A DNA stretch of 64,000 bases from Tessaracoccus aquimaris (lineage in GTDB: Bacteria > Actinomycetota > Actinomycetes > Propionibacteriales > Propionibacteriaceae). Made by a program: the position numbers and the translations under genes. The stretch is from contig NZ_CP019606.1 in the NCBI RefSeq assembly GCF_001997345.1, positions 248,001 through 312,000 on the forward strand, in the 5' to 3' direction. This document shows, in pieces, positions 48,694 through 59,192 of the stretch (position 1 is the first letter of the stretch; each line of letters opens with the position of its first letter). The notes under the pieces are model-generated. The model did not search any database. It saw only the letters and a program-made list of their open reading frames with translations, and was not told where the DNA came from.

Positions 48694-51346
48694 CCGGACA
48701 CCCCGACGTCGTAGAGGAGGCCGGCCGCACGGGCGACGCGGACGGCCTCCCTACGGCTTCCAACCGACAGCTTCCGGTAGATCGACTTGAGGTGCTGCTT
48801 GATGGTGTTCTCCGACACGCACAGCGCGCTCGCGATCTCCGCGTTCGAGGCCATCGTCGGAAGGTAGAACAGGACCGCGCGCTCCCGCTCGGTCAGCGGC
48901 AGCAGCGTGCGCACCTCCTCCTCCGGATCCGTCGCGATGGTGGCCAGCGCCCGCTCGACGAACTCGCGGTGCGTCCCCACCAGGTCGAGGTGTCGCCGCA
49001 GCGCCATCGCCAACTGGTAGTTCGGGCGGACCAGCGGCAGCGCGACGTCGTCGCTCGCGGCCAGGTTCAGCGCCTCTGCCATGGCCTCGACGGCCTGCGA
49101 ATCGCGACGCAACTGGTCCTCCGCTGCCGACACGGCCACCCAGGCCCGGACGGCGGGGAAGCCGACGGTGCCAAGGGTCTCCGCGACCGCGTCGCGGACC
49201 CCTGCCGGGTTGCCGGTGCTGAGCAGCAGCCGTGCCCGGGCGACCTGCACGAGGTGCGGGTTGCCGACCTCGCGGTCGTGGCCGCGTTCGTGCGTGTCGA
49301 GCAGTTGCGCCGCCCGCTCGGAGTCGTGCTGCGCCAACGCAAGGTCGACCTGGAGGCCCACCAGTTGCGGCCGAAGCGACTCGATCCCGCGCCGCGCCTC
49401 CAGCTCGCCTCCCGCGGCCCGAGGCGGCGTCGGGCACCGATCGGGTCTCCGGTGGCGAGGGCATGTCGGGCGGCGAGCAGGTTCAGTTCGACGCGGACGA
49501 ACGGGCTGAACTTGGCGCCCGCCACCTCTGCGCACCGCTGTCGCGACGCCCTGGCGGCCTCCAGGTTGCCTGCCCGAAGCTGGGCGGCCGAGCGTGCCAA
49601 CCAGGCCCACTGGGTGTCGGAGCGCGAGGCGTGCCCCTCCCGCTCCGCGACCTCGATCGCCTCCTCCGCGGTCGCGCGCGAACGGTCGACCCAGCCCGCC
49701 ATGCCCTCCGCGACGGCGATCAGGCCGCGCGTGTAGACCTCGGTGAATGCGGTGTGCTCCTCGAGGGGCAAGGTGGCTGCGCCCTCGTTGAGACGCGCCA
49801 ACGCCGAGTAGGGATTGCCCGCCCACAGGTCGGCGACACCGCGGATGGTCGTGGTCAACCCGCGGTGCTCCGACCAGCCGGGCGCGTCGATGCCCCGGAT
49901 GCCGGCGAGCAGGTTGTCCGCGAGCGTCGCGGAGCGGCGCAGCGCCACCCCGTCGCTGTCGCGGTGCGCCTGGCCGGCGGTGATGAGGTGGACCGCGAAG
50001 GCCGCGATGCTGCGCCGCGGCTCGGGCAGCGTGTCGACGCCCGGCGACGCCCTGTCGAGCAGCACCGCGACCGTGGTCGCGTCGCGCTGGGTGTACGCCG
50101 CGGCCGCGAGCGTCACGGCGAGTTCCGGGTTGTCGATGGTCGCGGCGCCGGGGATCGTGGCGACCAGGTCGAGGAAGCGGTGCCGATCGGCGCCGAACAG
50201 AGCGACGGCGCCCGAACGGACCGCCAGCGCGCCCGCGAAGTCCCAGTCCTCCGAGGCGACCGCGTGCGTCAGGGCCTGCATCCACTGGCCGTGCCGCTCG
50301 TACCAGAGCGCGGCGATGCGCTGCTGCTCCTGCTCGAGCTGGGGGCGGGTGGCCTTCAGCCTGGCGTGCAGCAGCGTGTTCAGCAGCGAGTGTGCCCGGT
50401 AGCAGCCTGTGTCTGCCAGCTCATGGCTGAGCAACTGCTCGCGGGACAGGTTCTGCAGCATCTGGGCCGCGCCTGCCTCGCCGCTCAGCTCGGCCGCCAG
50501 CGGCGCGCACAGCTTGGAACACACCGAGGTGCGCTGCAGGAACTCGTTGTACGAGGACGGCAGGTTCTGCAGCACCTCCTCCCACAGGTACTCGGAGATC
50601 GGGAACGCGATCCGGCCGAAGCGGGCGATGGTCTCCGCAGGATCCGAGGCGGAACGCAGCCGAGCCGCCACCAGCCGCAGCGCGGCGGCCCATCCACCCG
50701 TACAGGTCATCAACTGGTCGAGCGTCGAGCCCTGCAGGTGGACGCCGCCCTCCGCGAGCAGCGCTCGTCCCTCGTCGCGGGTGAAGGTCAGGTCCTGGAA
50801 GCGAACCTCCGCGACGGCCTCCTCCAGGCGCATCCGCTGCAACGGCAGCGGCGGCTCATGGCGCGTCACCAGCACGATGTGCAGCCCCTCCGGCGGCCAT
50901 CGCAGGAGGTCCTCCAACCACTGGATGGTGGTGCCCGACTCGATGGCGTGCGCGTCGTCGAGGACGAGCGTCAGGCGCCCCACCCGGGCCGCGATGTCCT
51001 GCAGGAACGCGGACTCGGGGTTCAGGTGCTTGCGCAACTCGGACATCGTCTCGGGGCTTGCGATCCGCAGCGCGGCAAGCATCGATCCCCAGAACTTCGT
51101 GACGCTCGCATCGCCCTTGTCGAGGGAGACCCACGCGACGGTGCCAGCCTGGGTGCCTTGCCTGGTCCAGTCGGCCACGGCAAGCGTCTTTCCCGTGCCG
51201 GCAGGACCGGAGACAACGGTGAGCGGCAGGTGTGCGCTCTGGTCGAGTTGGGCCGTGAGTCGTGGTCGGTGGACAAACCGTTCTGTACTGATCGGGATGC
51301 GGAAACGCACCTCGTTGTATGGACGCTCACCGTAACGCTCGGCCAC
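48690..51346 (-). CDS. Large ATP-binding LuxR-type (MalT/LAL) regulator (apparent frameshift)
   Basis: About 885 aa once joined. The N-terminal STAND NTPase has Walker A GPAGTGKT (residues 47-54) and Walker B-like RLTLVLDDAHAI. A long TPR-like helical sensor fills the middle. The C-terminal LuxR helix-turn-helix is LTERERAVLFYLPTMASNAE with SENTIKQHLKSIYRKL. The frame breaks near CCC 49411-49413: one extra base gives GPRGGELEARRGIESLRPQL. The GTG at 51346 has GGGAGG 9 bases upstream and is preferred to the ATG-like start at 51394. It is convergent with pepA and divergent from the second DUF1269 gene; it likely binds the nearby palindromes. Confidence 0.88.
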
Positions 51347-51451
51347 GGAAAATCGCCTCCCTGCCGGGTAGAGATGAAAGATTGTACGTCGCATGGGCGC
51401 GCTCCGCGCCGCGACTTTTCACCATTCTTGGGCCTACCGGGCCGGAGCGGA

Positions 51452-51468
51452 TTACCCGTGTGGGGTGA
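51452..51468. promoter_or_regulatory. Palindrome site 2 (TTACCC-N5-GGGTGA) in the regulator's divergent promoter region
   Basis: TTACCC GTGTG GGGTGA followed by TG: same arms (one mismatch), same 5-base spacer and same trailing TG as sites 1 and 3. It lies 61 bases before the DUF1269 ATG and 105 bases before the regulator's GTG. Confidence 0.55.
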
Positions 51469-51529
51469 TGCCCCAAAGGGTGGCCGCGACAAGGGTTGAC
51501 ACACCCAAAGGTAGGGAGAAGAGACCAAC

Positions 51530-52018
51530 ATGTCCGAACTAATCATCATCGGATACCCCGACCACGACACCGCGGATCGGGCCAACGCGGCGGTGTTGCA
51601 GCTCCAGCGCGACCGGATCGTGAACCTCACGGGGCTCGCCGTCGTCCGGGTCGATGACGACGGCAAGCAGCACATCGACACTCCGACCAGGGTGGTCGCG
51701 ACCAGCGCGGTCGGCGGGGCGTTGTGGGGGATGCTGATCGGGTTGCTCTTCCTGGTCCCCGCGATCGGGCTGCTCGTCGGCGGCGCCTGGGGCGCCGTCG
51801 CAGGGGCGGCGGCACGGGCCGGCATCAACAGGGGCTTCCGCGAGAAGGTCGACGGGCTCCTCGAACCGGGCCTGGCGGCGGTCGTCATCCTGACCACGAA
51901 GGTCACGGGCGACAAGTTCGCGGCCGCGATGGCACCGTTCGGAGGAACGGTGCTCAAGACGTCCCTGACGGACGAGGACGAGCTGGCGTTGGCCGACGGA
52001 TTGTCGGCGACGGAGTGA
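51530..52018 (+). CDS. DUF1269-family membrane-associated protein (second copy)
   Basis: A 162-aa paralogue of the protein at 1473. N-terminal ELIIIGYPDHDTADRANAAV, a long glycine-rich hydrophobic hairpin (AVGGALWGMLIGLLFLVPAI, about residues 65-100) and a short C-terminal domain. It lacks the charged coiled tail of the first copy. AGGGAGA lies before the ATG. The gene precedes a permease by 24 bases and is probably co-transcribed with it. The function is unknown. Confidence 0.8.
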   Translation: MSELIIIGYPDHDTADRANAAVLQLQRDRIVNLTGLAVVRVDDDGKQHIDTPTRVVATSAVGGALWGMLIGLLFLVPAIGLLVGGAWGAVAGAAARAGINRGFREKVDGLLEPGLAAVVILTTKVTGDKFAAAMAPFGGTVLKTSLTDEDELALADGLSATE

Positions 52019-52042
52019 TCCACTAGTGGGGGAGTTGGGCTG

Positions 52043-53599
52043 ATGTCCGACAGCCTGATCACCCTGCTCGTGCTCGCCGTCACGGTGGTGCTGTTCGTCA
52101 TCGACCGGCTCCCCGTTGCAGGGGTCGCGATGCTCGTCCCGGTGGCGCTGTGGGCGACCGGCGTGCTGAGCCTCGAGGACGCCGTCCGCGGCTTCGGCGA
52201 CCCGACGACGCTGTTCGTGGCGTCGCTCTTCGTGGTCAGCGAGGCGTTGGAGGCGACCGGAGTGACCGCATGGGTCGGCGACTTCATCATCGAGAAGGGC
52301 GGCGACTCGCGCGCACGGCTGCTGATCACCGTGATGCTCGCCGTCGCGCTGTTGACGGCGCTGATCAGCCCCAACGGGTCGGTGGCGGCACTGACTCCCG
52401 TGGTCGTCGTGATCGCCGTGCGGGGCGGAAGGTCCCCGTCGGAACTGCTGTTGCCTACCGCGTTCGCCGCCCATGCGGGCTCGCTGCTGCTGATCACCGG
52501 CTCTCCCGTCACCGTGCTCGTCTCGGACGCGGTCGAGGAGGTGGACGGCGGACGGATGGGGCTGTTCAGCATCTCGGTGGTCGGGGTGGTGCTGCTCGTC
52601 CTGACGATCACGGTGTCGGTCCTGTTCGGTGGCAGGCTGATCCCGACGCGGAGCCCAGAACGCTCGCTGCGCGACTTTGGAGGCCACGCCGAGGTGCTTG
52701 CCCAGCACTACCAGGTTGAGGGCGAGCCGCTCATGGACCGGGGCAGCGGCGCGGCGGAGTTCATGATCGGCCCCCGTTCCGAGTTCGTCTCCGACCTGGT
52801 CTACCGCGGGATGCACACCTCAAGCGGCGAACTGGTGGTCGCCGCGATGCACCACAAGGGCCACGACGTGCGAAGCCCCATGCGGCTCGGCGTCGGTGAC
52901 ACCGTGCTGCTGCAGGGACCGTGGGAGGCCCTTGAGCGGGCCGCCGCCGACCCCAACCTGATCGCCGTCGATGACCCGGAACACGTGCGCCGCCAGGCGG
53001 TGCCGCTCGGGGCAGGCGCGAAGCGGGCCCTCGCGGTGCTCGCCCTGATGGTCGTCCTGCTTGCCACCGGCGCCTTCCCTCCCGCCGCCGTCGGCATCAC
53101 CGCGGCCGTGGCGATCGTCCTGCTGCGCGTGCTGAGGGTCGACCAGGCCTACCACGGCATCTCCTGGACCACCGTCATCCTGGTCGGCGGCATGATGTCG
53201 CTGTCGGCCGCCATGCAGGACAGCGGGGCAGCGGAGCAACTGGCCACCGGGCTCGTCGACCTGATCGGCGACGCGGGCCCGTACGCGCTGCTCGCGGGCC
53301 TGTTCGTCATCACGGCCGTCTTTGGACAGTTGATCAGCAACACCGCCACCGCGCTGATCGTGATCCCGGTCGGCATCTCGGCCGCGACGCAACTCGGCAT
53401 CTCCCCGGTTCCGGTGCTGGTGTCCATCGCCGTCTTCGCCGCCGGGGCGCTACTGACGCCGGTCGCGACCCCCGCCAACCTGATGGTGATGGAGGCTGCC
53501 GGCTACCGGTTCGGGGACTACTGGCGCCTCGGCTTGGTGCTGCTCGTGCTCTACGGGGCCGTCGGCATCCTGCTCGTGCCCTTGATATGGCCTATGTGA
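52043..53599 (+). CDS. SLC13/CitT-type permease with TrkA-C-like domain
   Basis: A 518-aa permease of the ion-transporter superfamily: two membrane halves of about five or six spans each (residues 5-205 and 330-515) with a cytosolic domain between them, GRGMHTSSGEL-like and ending LRLGVGDTVLLQGPW, that matches a single TrkA-C fold. The re-entrant SxT-type loops ISPNGSVAALTPVVVV and LISNTATALIVIPV are visible. Substrates of the family include di- and tricarboxylates, sulfate and arsenite, so the cargo is open. GGGGGAG precedes the ATG. Confidence 0.82.
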   Translation: MSDSLITLLVLAVTVVLFVIDRLPVAGVAMLVPVALWATGVLSLEDAVRGFGDPTTLFVASLFVVSEALEATGVTAWVGDFIIEKGGDSRARLLITVMLAVALLTALISPNGSVAALTPVVVVIAVRGGRSPSELLLPTAFAAHAGSLLLITGSPVTVLVSDAVEEVDGGRMGLFSISVVGVVLLVLTITVSVLFGGRLIPTRSPERSLRDFGGHAEVLAQHYQVEGEPLMDRGSGAAEFMIGPRSEFVSDLVYRGMHTSSGELVVAAMHHKGHDVRSPMRLGVGDTVLLQGPWEALERAAADPNLIAVDDPEHVRRQAVPLGAGAKRALAVLALMVVLLATGAFPPAAVGITAAVAIVLLRVLRVDQAYHGISWTTVILVGGMMSLSAAMQDSGAAEQLATGLVDLIGDAGPYALLAGLFVITAVFGQLISNTATALIVIPVGISAATQLGISPVPVLVSIAVFAAGALLTPVATPANLMVMEAAGYRFGDYWRLGLVLLVLYGAVGILLVPLIWPM

Positions 53600-53603
53600 A
53601 CGG

Positions 53604-53620
53604 TCACCCTGGCTGGGTGA
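53604..53620. promoter_or_regulatory. Palindrome site 3 (TCACCC-N5-GGGTGA), upstream of second permease
   Basis: TCACCC TGGCT GGGTGA followed by TG, 4 bases after the stop of the previous permease gene and 70 bases before the next start. Over GGTCACCC-yGGCTGGGTGATG it differs from site 1 by one base. Confidence 0.6.
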
Positions 53621-53690
53621 TGCGTGCAGGGGAACCCGCCCCCGAACCTGGAAACTCGCTTGTTTTCTGACCTCATTTTGAAGGAACCCC

Positions 53691-54899
53691 ATGAACGCGG
53701 TACTCGCATTCGTCATCGTGATGGCCATCTGGACCGTCAGCGATCTGGTGGCCAAGAAGACGAACTCCAAGCTCTCCTCGCTGTTCGTCGCCTCCATCAT
53801 CTTCCTCACCGGCTTCCTCACCGGCATCTTCCCCGACGACCTGCTCTCCTCCTCGTCGCTTCTGGCGCTCGGCGGCGTCTCCGTCGGCTTCATCATCGTC
53901 CACCTCGGCACCATGATCAGCCTTGCCGACTTCAAGGCGCAGTGGCGGACCTTCGTCGTCGGCGTCGCGACGGTGATCGGCATCGGGGTGGCGCTGCTCG
54001 TCGCCGGGCTGATCATCGGCGGCGGCGTCCACCAGGGCCGCTACGAGGGGGTGGCGCAAACCATGGACTATGTCGTGGCGGGCATCGGCGCCCTCTCGGG
54101 CGGCACCATCTCCGTCCTCATCGTGCAGGAGGCGGCGCTCGGCGTCGGCCTCACCACGGTCGCCGTCTTCCCCGTCCTGATCGCCGCGCTGCAGGGCCTG
54201 ATCGGCTTCCCGCTCGCCACTCCCATCCTGCGCCGCGAGGCCCAGCGCCTCCAGGGCGAGTACCGCGCCGGCCGACTCACCGCGGCCGACACGTCTGAGG
54301 CCGACGAGGGCAAGGTGGCGTCGAAGCTGCCCAAGTTCCTCACAACCACCGCCGGGACCCTCGTCGTGGTCGGCCTCGTGGTGCTCGCGTCGATCGGGAT
54401 CGACCGGTTGACCGGCGGCATCCTCAACACCTTCGTGGTGGCGCTGATCTTCGGCATCGCGCTGCGCGCCCTCGGCGTGTTCAAGCCGGGCGTCCTCGAC
54501 GGCATCGACGCGTACGGCCTGATGATGATCTCGATCCTGATCCTGATCTTCGCGCCGCTCGCCAACGTCGACCTTTCCGACGTCGCCTCCCTTGCCGTGC
54601 CGCTGCTTGTCGCCTTCGCGGTCGGGGTGCTCGGCATCGTCGTGTTCGCGGGCCTCGCCGGCAGGCTGCTCGGCTTCAGCTTCCCGATGGGCATCGCGAT
54701 CGGCCTGACGGCCCTGTTCGGCTTCCCCGGCACGATGATCCTTTCCCAGGAGGCCGCGCGGGGTGTCGGCGAGAACGACGCGGAGGTCGCCGCCATCGAG
54801 GGCGCGATCCTGCCGAAGATGATCATCGCCGGCTTCTCGACCGTCACCATCACCTCGGTGATCGTGACGGGCCTGATCGCCTCGCAGATCGGCCGCTGA
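53691..54899 (+). CDS. Permease resembling sodium:glutamate (GltS-like) symporters
   Basis: A 402-aa protein with about ten hydrophobic spans in two halves separated by a hydrophilic loop (REAQRLQGEYRAGRLTAADT, about residues 183-215). The glycine-rich ALSGGTISVLIVQEAALGVG and ALFGFPGTMILSQEAARGVG sit at equivalent places in the two halves, suggesting an inverted repeat with re-entrant loops as in GltS/CitS-type carriers. AAGGAA precedes the ATG. Family assignment is tentative and the cargo unknown, probably an amino acid or organic acid. Confidence 0.65.
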   Translation: MNAVLAFVIVMAIWTVSDLVAKKTNSKLSSLFVASIIFLTGFLTGIFPDDLLSSSSLLALGGVSVGFIIVHLGTMISLADFKAQWRTFVVGVATVIGIGVALLVAGLIIGGGVHQGRYEGVAQTMDYVVAGIGALSGGTISVLIVQEAALGVGLTTVAVFPVLIAALQGLIGFPLATPILRREAQRLQGEYRAGRLTAADTSEADEGKVASKLPKFLTTTAGTLVVVGLVVLASIGIDRLTGGILNTFVVALIFGIALRALGVFKPGVLDGIDAYGLMMISILILIFAPLANVDLSDVASLAVPLLVAFAVGVLGIVVFAGLAGRLLGFSFPMGIAIGLTALFGFPGTMILSQEAARGVGENDAEVAAIEGAILPKMIIAGFSTVTITSVIVTGLIASQIGR

Positions 54900-54920
54900 G
54901 CGGCGCCGACCCAACCAGCG

Positions 54921-56866
54921 CTACCAGATCGTGACGCGTGCCTCGGGGTCGAGCCACAGGTCGTCGTCGGCGGTGACGCCGAAGGCCTCGTAGAAGGCTC
55001 CGAGGTTGCGCACGATCTGGTTGCAGCGGAACTCGTTGGGGGAGTGCGGGTCGGTCGCGAGCAGCACCTTCGCGGCCTCGGGGCGGCGCTTGCCGCGCCA
55101 GGCCTGCGCCCAGCCCGTGAAGAAGCGCTGCGCGGGCGTCAGGCCGTCGATCGGCTCGCCGTCGGGGTCGCCGCCCGCGAGCATCCACGCCTCGTAGGCG
55201 ATGTCCAGGCCACCCAGGTCGCCGATGTTCTCGCCGACCGTCAGCTTGCCGTTGACGCTTCCGCCGTCGACGCCCTCGGGGACGAGCCCGTCGTACTGGT
55301 CGATCAGCCTGTCGGCGAGCGCCTCGAAGGCCTCCCGGTCGGCGGGTTGCCACCAGTCGCGCAGCCGGCCGTCGCCGTCGCAGGTGGAGCCCTTGTCGTC
55401 GAAGCCGTGCCCGATCTCGTGGCCGATCACCGAGCCAATCGCGCCGTAGTTGACGGCGTCGTCGGCGTCGGCGTTGAAGAACGGCGGCTGCAGGATCGCG
55501 GCGGGGAAGACGATCTCGTTGCGCAGCGGATGGTAGTAGGCGTTGACCGTCTGCGGGAACATCTGCCACTCGCCCTTGTCGACGGGGGCGCCGATCCTGC
55601 CGAGCGTGTAGTCGAGCTCGAAGGAGTTGGCCGCGAGCACGTTGGCGACCAGGTCGTCGCCGACCTCAAGGGCCGAGTAGTCGCGCCACTGATCGGGGTA
55701 GCCGATCTTCGGCGTGAACTTCGCGAGCTTGCGCAGCGCCTCCTCGCGGGTGGCGTCGGTCATCCATTCGAGCTTCTCGATGGAGGCGCGGTAGGCGGCG
55801 AGCAGGTTGCCGACCAGGGCGTCCATCGCCGCCTTCTTCTCCGGCTGGAAGTGCAGGCCGACGTAGCTGCGCCCGACGGCCTCGCCGAGCACCCCCTCGA
55901 CGAGCGCGACGCCGCGCTTCCAGCGTGGCCGCTGCTCCTCGTTGCCAGAGAGCGTCTTCTCGTAGAAGTCGAAGCGCTCGTCGACGAACGCGCGCGACAG
56001 GTAGCCGGAGAGGGCGGAGATCGCCTTCCAGCGCGCCCAGGAGCGCCACGCCTCCACCGGGGTCGACGCCACGAGCTGCGCGGCGCCCTCGAGGAAGGAC
56101 GGCTGCGAGACGATCACCTCGGCCAGCTTCTCGCGGGGGATGTCGCCGCCCTCGAGGTAGGCGTCCCAGTCGAAGCCTGGGGTTGCCGCCACGATGGCGT
56201 CGAGCGACATGGGGTTGTACATGGCGCGCAGGTCGCGCAGCCGCACGCGGTCCCAGTGGTGGGCCGCGATCCGTGTCTCGAGGTCGAGCACCGCGTCGGC
56301 CTGCTCGGCGGCGTCGGCGAAGCCCGCCAGGTCGAAGACGCGGGTCAGGTGCGCGAGGTAGGCGTCGCGGATCTCGGCGTGCCCGTCCTCGCGGTAGTAG
56401 GCCTCGTCGGGGAGGCCGAGGCCCGTCTGCGTGCTGAACACCGCGTAGCGCTCCGGGTCGCCCGGGTCGGACTCCTCATACAGCGCAACCAGCGGGCTCA
56501 GGCCGTGCCGCAGCGACCAGCCAAGGTGGGCGGCGAGCGCGGAGGGGAGTCGATCGCGTCGATCCGGGCGAGCACGGGAGCCAGCGGCTCGGCGCCCAGG
56601 TCCTCGACGCGCTGCTCGTCCATGAACGAGGCGTACAGCCGGGCGATCAGCGCGTCGTCGGAGTCTGCGTCGGTCGGGGTCAGGCCCTCGATCAGGTCAC
56701 GGACATCCAGTTCGGCCGCGTCGCGCAGGTCGATGAAACCGCCCGCCGACGACTTGTCCGCGTCGATCGTCGCCGTTGCCAACCAGGCGCCGTTGACGTG
56801 GCGGAACAGGTCGTCCTGGGGGCGGATCGCGGGGTCGGAGTTGGCGAACTGGATGGCTTCGGTCAT
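54921..56866 (-). CDS. pepO: M13 family metalloendopeptidase, PepO-like (apparent frameshift)
   Basis: A neprilysin-type zinc peptidase of 648 aa once joined, the usual bacterial length. The zinc motif HEIGH lies at residues 483-487, the third ligand Glu in GENIGDLGG (near 545), and the substrate-binding NAYYHP upstream. No signal peptide is present, so it is cytosolic and would cut short peptides. The frame breaks at GGGG 56544-56547 (plus strand): one extra C on the coding strand gives DSPSALAAHLGW. TAGGCT lies 7 bases before the ATG. It is convergent with the second permease. Confidence 0.9.
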
Positions 56867-56873
56867 GCCGGCC

Positions 56874-56879
56874 AGCCTA
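56874..56879 (-). promoter_or_regulatory. -10 box of leaderless M13 peptidase promoter
   Basis: TAGGCT on the minus strand, 7 bases before the ATG at 56866, with no ribosome-binding site between. Confidence 0.5.
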
Positions 56880-56917
56880 GTGGCCGGCCCAAGCCACGCA
56901 TCGGGGGACGCCGCGCG

Positions 56918-58153
56918 TCACACGCGCCAGATCGGCGCGACCTGGTCCTCGGAGGAGCCGAGCACGTTCGCCCGCACCGTGACGACCGCCTGCTCGCTCT
57001 GCTCGGGCTGCCGGCCGCCGTCCAGCAGCGTGTAGCCCAACGTGTACTGCACCGTCACGGTCATCTCGGCGACGCTCTGGTCGCTCGAGGTCAGCGCGGG
57101 CCGCGCGGTCGTCCACGGGGAGTTGGTGATGGTGCGCTTGATGCTCGACTCGTCGACCGGAGCAGCGGCGCTCATCCCGATCGGGCAGTCGGCGGGGGCC
57201 TTGCGTTTCACCGCCATGCACTTCTCGAGGCTGGCGTTCGCGGCGCTGATGAACGCGCTGCGACCCTCCTCGGTGAGTTGCGGCGTCGGGGAGAACTCCT
57301 GCGCCTCGGTGGCCTGCAGCGTCACCACCGTGATCGTCGAGGCCTCCGAGTACGCGATGAACGGCAGCCCGGTATCCAGTTCGTAGACGCCCGGCACCAC
57401 CTCGTAGACCTGGCCCTGGTCGATCGCGACGCCGTTGACGACAAGGGGCACCGAGTCGCCGCCGGGGATGCTGATCCGGATCGGGACGGTGGTTCGCTTG
57501 AGTTGGTACTCGCCCGTGTCGAGCCGGTCCAGGTCGATCTGCGCCTCCACCGGTCGACCGGAGACGGTGTAGCTCACCTGCACCCTCGTCGCGTCCTGCT
57601 CCGGGGTGCGGATCTGCACGTTCGCGATCTTGGTCTTGCCGTGTGTGGTGGCGTAGGCGGCCTCGGTGATGAGCCGCTCCGAGCCGTTGCCGCCGCGCGG
57701 GCCCATCGCGAGCGCCCGTTCGATGTCGCCGTCGGCGAGCGCCTGGAAATAGGCCGTCACGATCTCCTGCGGCGTCTGCGCCCGCACCTGGTTGGTCGCG
57801 GTGCCCGTCGGCTTCGCAAGCACCTGCGGGTCGACCGCGCGCTGGCGCAGGTAGGTGACGTAGACGAAGCCTGCGAGGACGCCGACCACCAGGACCCCGA
57901 CGAAGCCGATCAACAGGGCGCGGAGCGGGAAACTGCGCGCCTCGAGTTCCGGTTCGATCTCTGGCGCGACGAAGCGGCTCTGGTCCCGCGCGCGGGTCAG
58001 CGCCGACTGCAGGCCGATGGCGTCGAAGCGCGGCTCACCGTGGGTGACGGCGGCCTCCTCCGCCGGACGCGGAGGCGTCGGCTGGGTCTGCGGCCCGGAT
58101 GCGGGGCGGGCGCCGGGCACGGCTGGACGCCATCCCCGCTGCCCGTCGCTCAT
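56918..58153 (-). CDS. Single-span membrane protein of unknown function
   Basis: A 411-aa protein, not recognised. Residues 1-75 are hydrophilic and Pro-rich at first, one span follows (about 77-101, AALLIGFVGVLVVGVLAG-like), and about 310 residues lie outside. The outer part has an NTF2-like look at its start (TPQEIVTAYFQALADGDIER) and two cysteines (KCMAVKRKAPADCPIG) that could form a disulfide. The ATG overlaps the korB stop (ATGA), so it is co-translated with the oxidoreductase. A role with KorAB is not evident; secretion-linked or cell-wall roles are possible. Confidence 0.65.
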   Translation of the reverse strand: MSDGQRGWRPAVPGARPASGPQTQPTPPRPAEEAAVTHGEPRFDAIGLQSALTRARDQSRFVAPEIEPELEARSFPLRALLIGFVGVLVVGVLAGFVYVTYLRQRAVDPQVLAKPTGTATNQVRAQTPQEIVTAYFQALADGDIERALAMGPRGGNGSERLITEAAYATTHGKTKIANVQIRTPEQDATRVQVSYTVSGRPVEAQIDLDRLDTGEYQLKRTTVPIRISIPGGDSVPLVVNGVAIDQGQVYEVVPGVYELDTGLPFIAYSEASTITVVTLQATEAQEFSPTPQLTEEGRSAFISAANASLEKCMAVKRKAPADCPIGMSAAAPVDESSIKRTITNSPWTTARPALTSSDQSVAEMTVTVQYTLGYTLLDGGRQPEQSEQAVVTVRANVLGSSEDQVAPIWRV

Positions 58154-59192
58154 CGCTCGTCGGCCTCCCACGTGTCGTTACCGGCAATGACCGAGGCTAG
58201 CGCCGTGCCGGGGTCATCGGCGCACACCGTCGCGATCTGTTCGCGGGCGAGGTCGTCGTAGGTGGGGCGCTCCACGTTGCGGAAGATGCCGATCGGGGCC
58301 TGGCGCAGCAGGCCGGGCTCCGTCAGGCGCGACAGGGCGAAGGCCTGCGACGGGTCCTGGCGGGTCTCGTCGTGCACCACGATCGACGCCGGGTCGACAT
58401 CGGCCGTCGGGGCGACCACCAGTTCGCCGGTCGGCTTCCTGGTGACGCAGTACTGGCCGTCGGCGAACACGATGGGTTCGCCGTGGCGCAGCGCGATCAG
58501 GGCGCCGTCGGGGCCCTTCAACGTCTCGAACGCGTCGTCGTTGAAGATCGGGCAGTTCTGGTAGATCTCGACGAGCGAGGTGCCCCGGTGCTGCGCGGCG
58601 GCGGTCAGCACCTCCGTCAGGTGCTTGCGGTCCGAGTCGATGCTGCGGGCCACGAAAGACGCCTCCGCCCGATCGCGAGCGAGACCGGGTTGAATGGCGT
58701 GTCGAGCGAGCCGTACGGCGTCGACTTGGTGACCTTGCCCAACTCGGAGGTCGGCGAGTACTGGCCCTTGGTGAGGCCGTAGATGCGGTTGTTGAACAGC
58801 ATGATCGTCATGTTCACGTTGCGGCGAAGCGCGTGCATCAGGTGGTTGCCGCCGATCGACAGCGCGTCGCCGTCGCCCGTGACGACCCACACGTTCAGGT
58901 CGGGACGCGTCATGGCGACCCCGGTGGCGATCGCGGGCGCACGGCCGTGGATCGAGTGCATGCCGTACGAGTCGACGTAGTACGGGAACCGCGAGGAGCA
59001 GCCGATGCCGGAGATGATGACGGTGTTCTCACGCTTGATGCCGAGCGTCGGCATCAGCGACTGGAACGCGGCGAGCACCGCGTAGTCGCCGCAGCCGGGG
59101 CACCAGCGGACCTCCTGGTCGCTGGTGAAGTCCTTCTTGGTGAGTGGCTCGATGCTCAGCGGCACGCCTGCCAGGCCGGAGGGGGCGCTCAT
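58150..59192 (-). CDS. korB: 2-Oxoacid:ferredoxin oxidoreductase beta subunit (apparent frameshift)
   Basis: The thiamine-diphosphate and Fe-S subunit, about 347 aa once joined. Seen: [16 protein letters not shown] and [16 protein letters not shown] with cluster ligands, and the ThDP/Mg motif [15 protein letters not shown]. With KorA it oxidises 2-oxoglutarate to succinyl-CoA and reduces ferredoxin. The frame breaks at CCC 58668-58670: one extra G on the coding strand gives [15 protein letters not shown]. The ATG at 59192 overlaps the korA stop by one base. Confidence 0.9.

Noticed and set aside
51496..51501. TTGACA as a -35 box for the DUF1269 gene at 51530
   Set aside because: No TAnnnT occurs 16-19 bases downstream; that position is the ribosome-binding site.
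56498..56866. A separate 122-aa protein before the M13 peptidase
   Set aside because: It is the N-terminus of the peptidase; adding one base joins them at the expected length of 648 residues.
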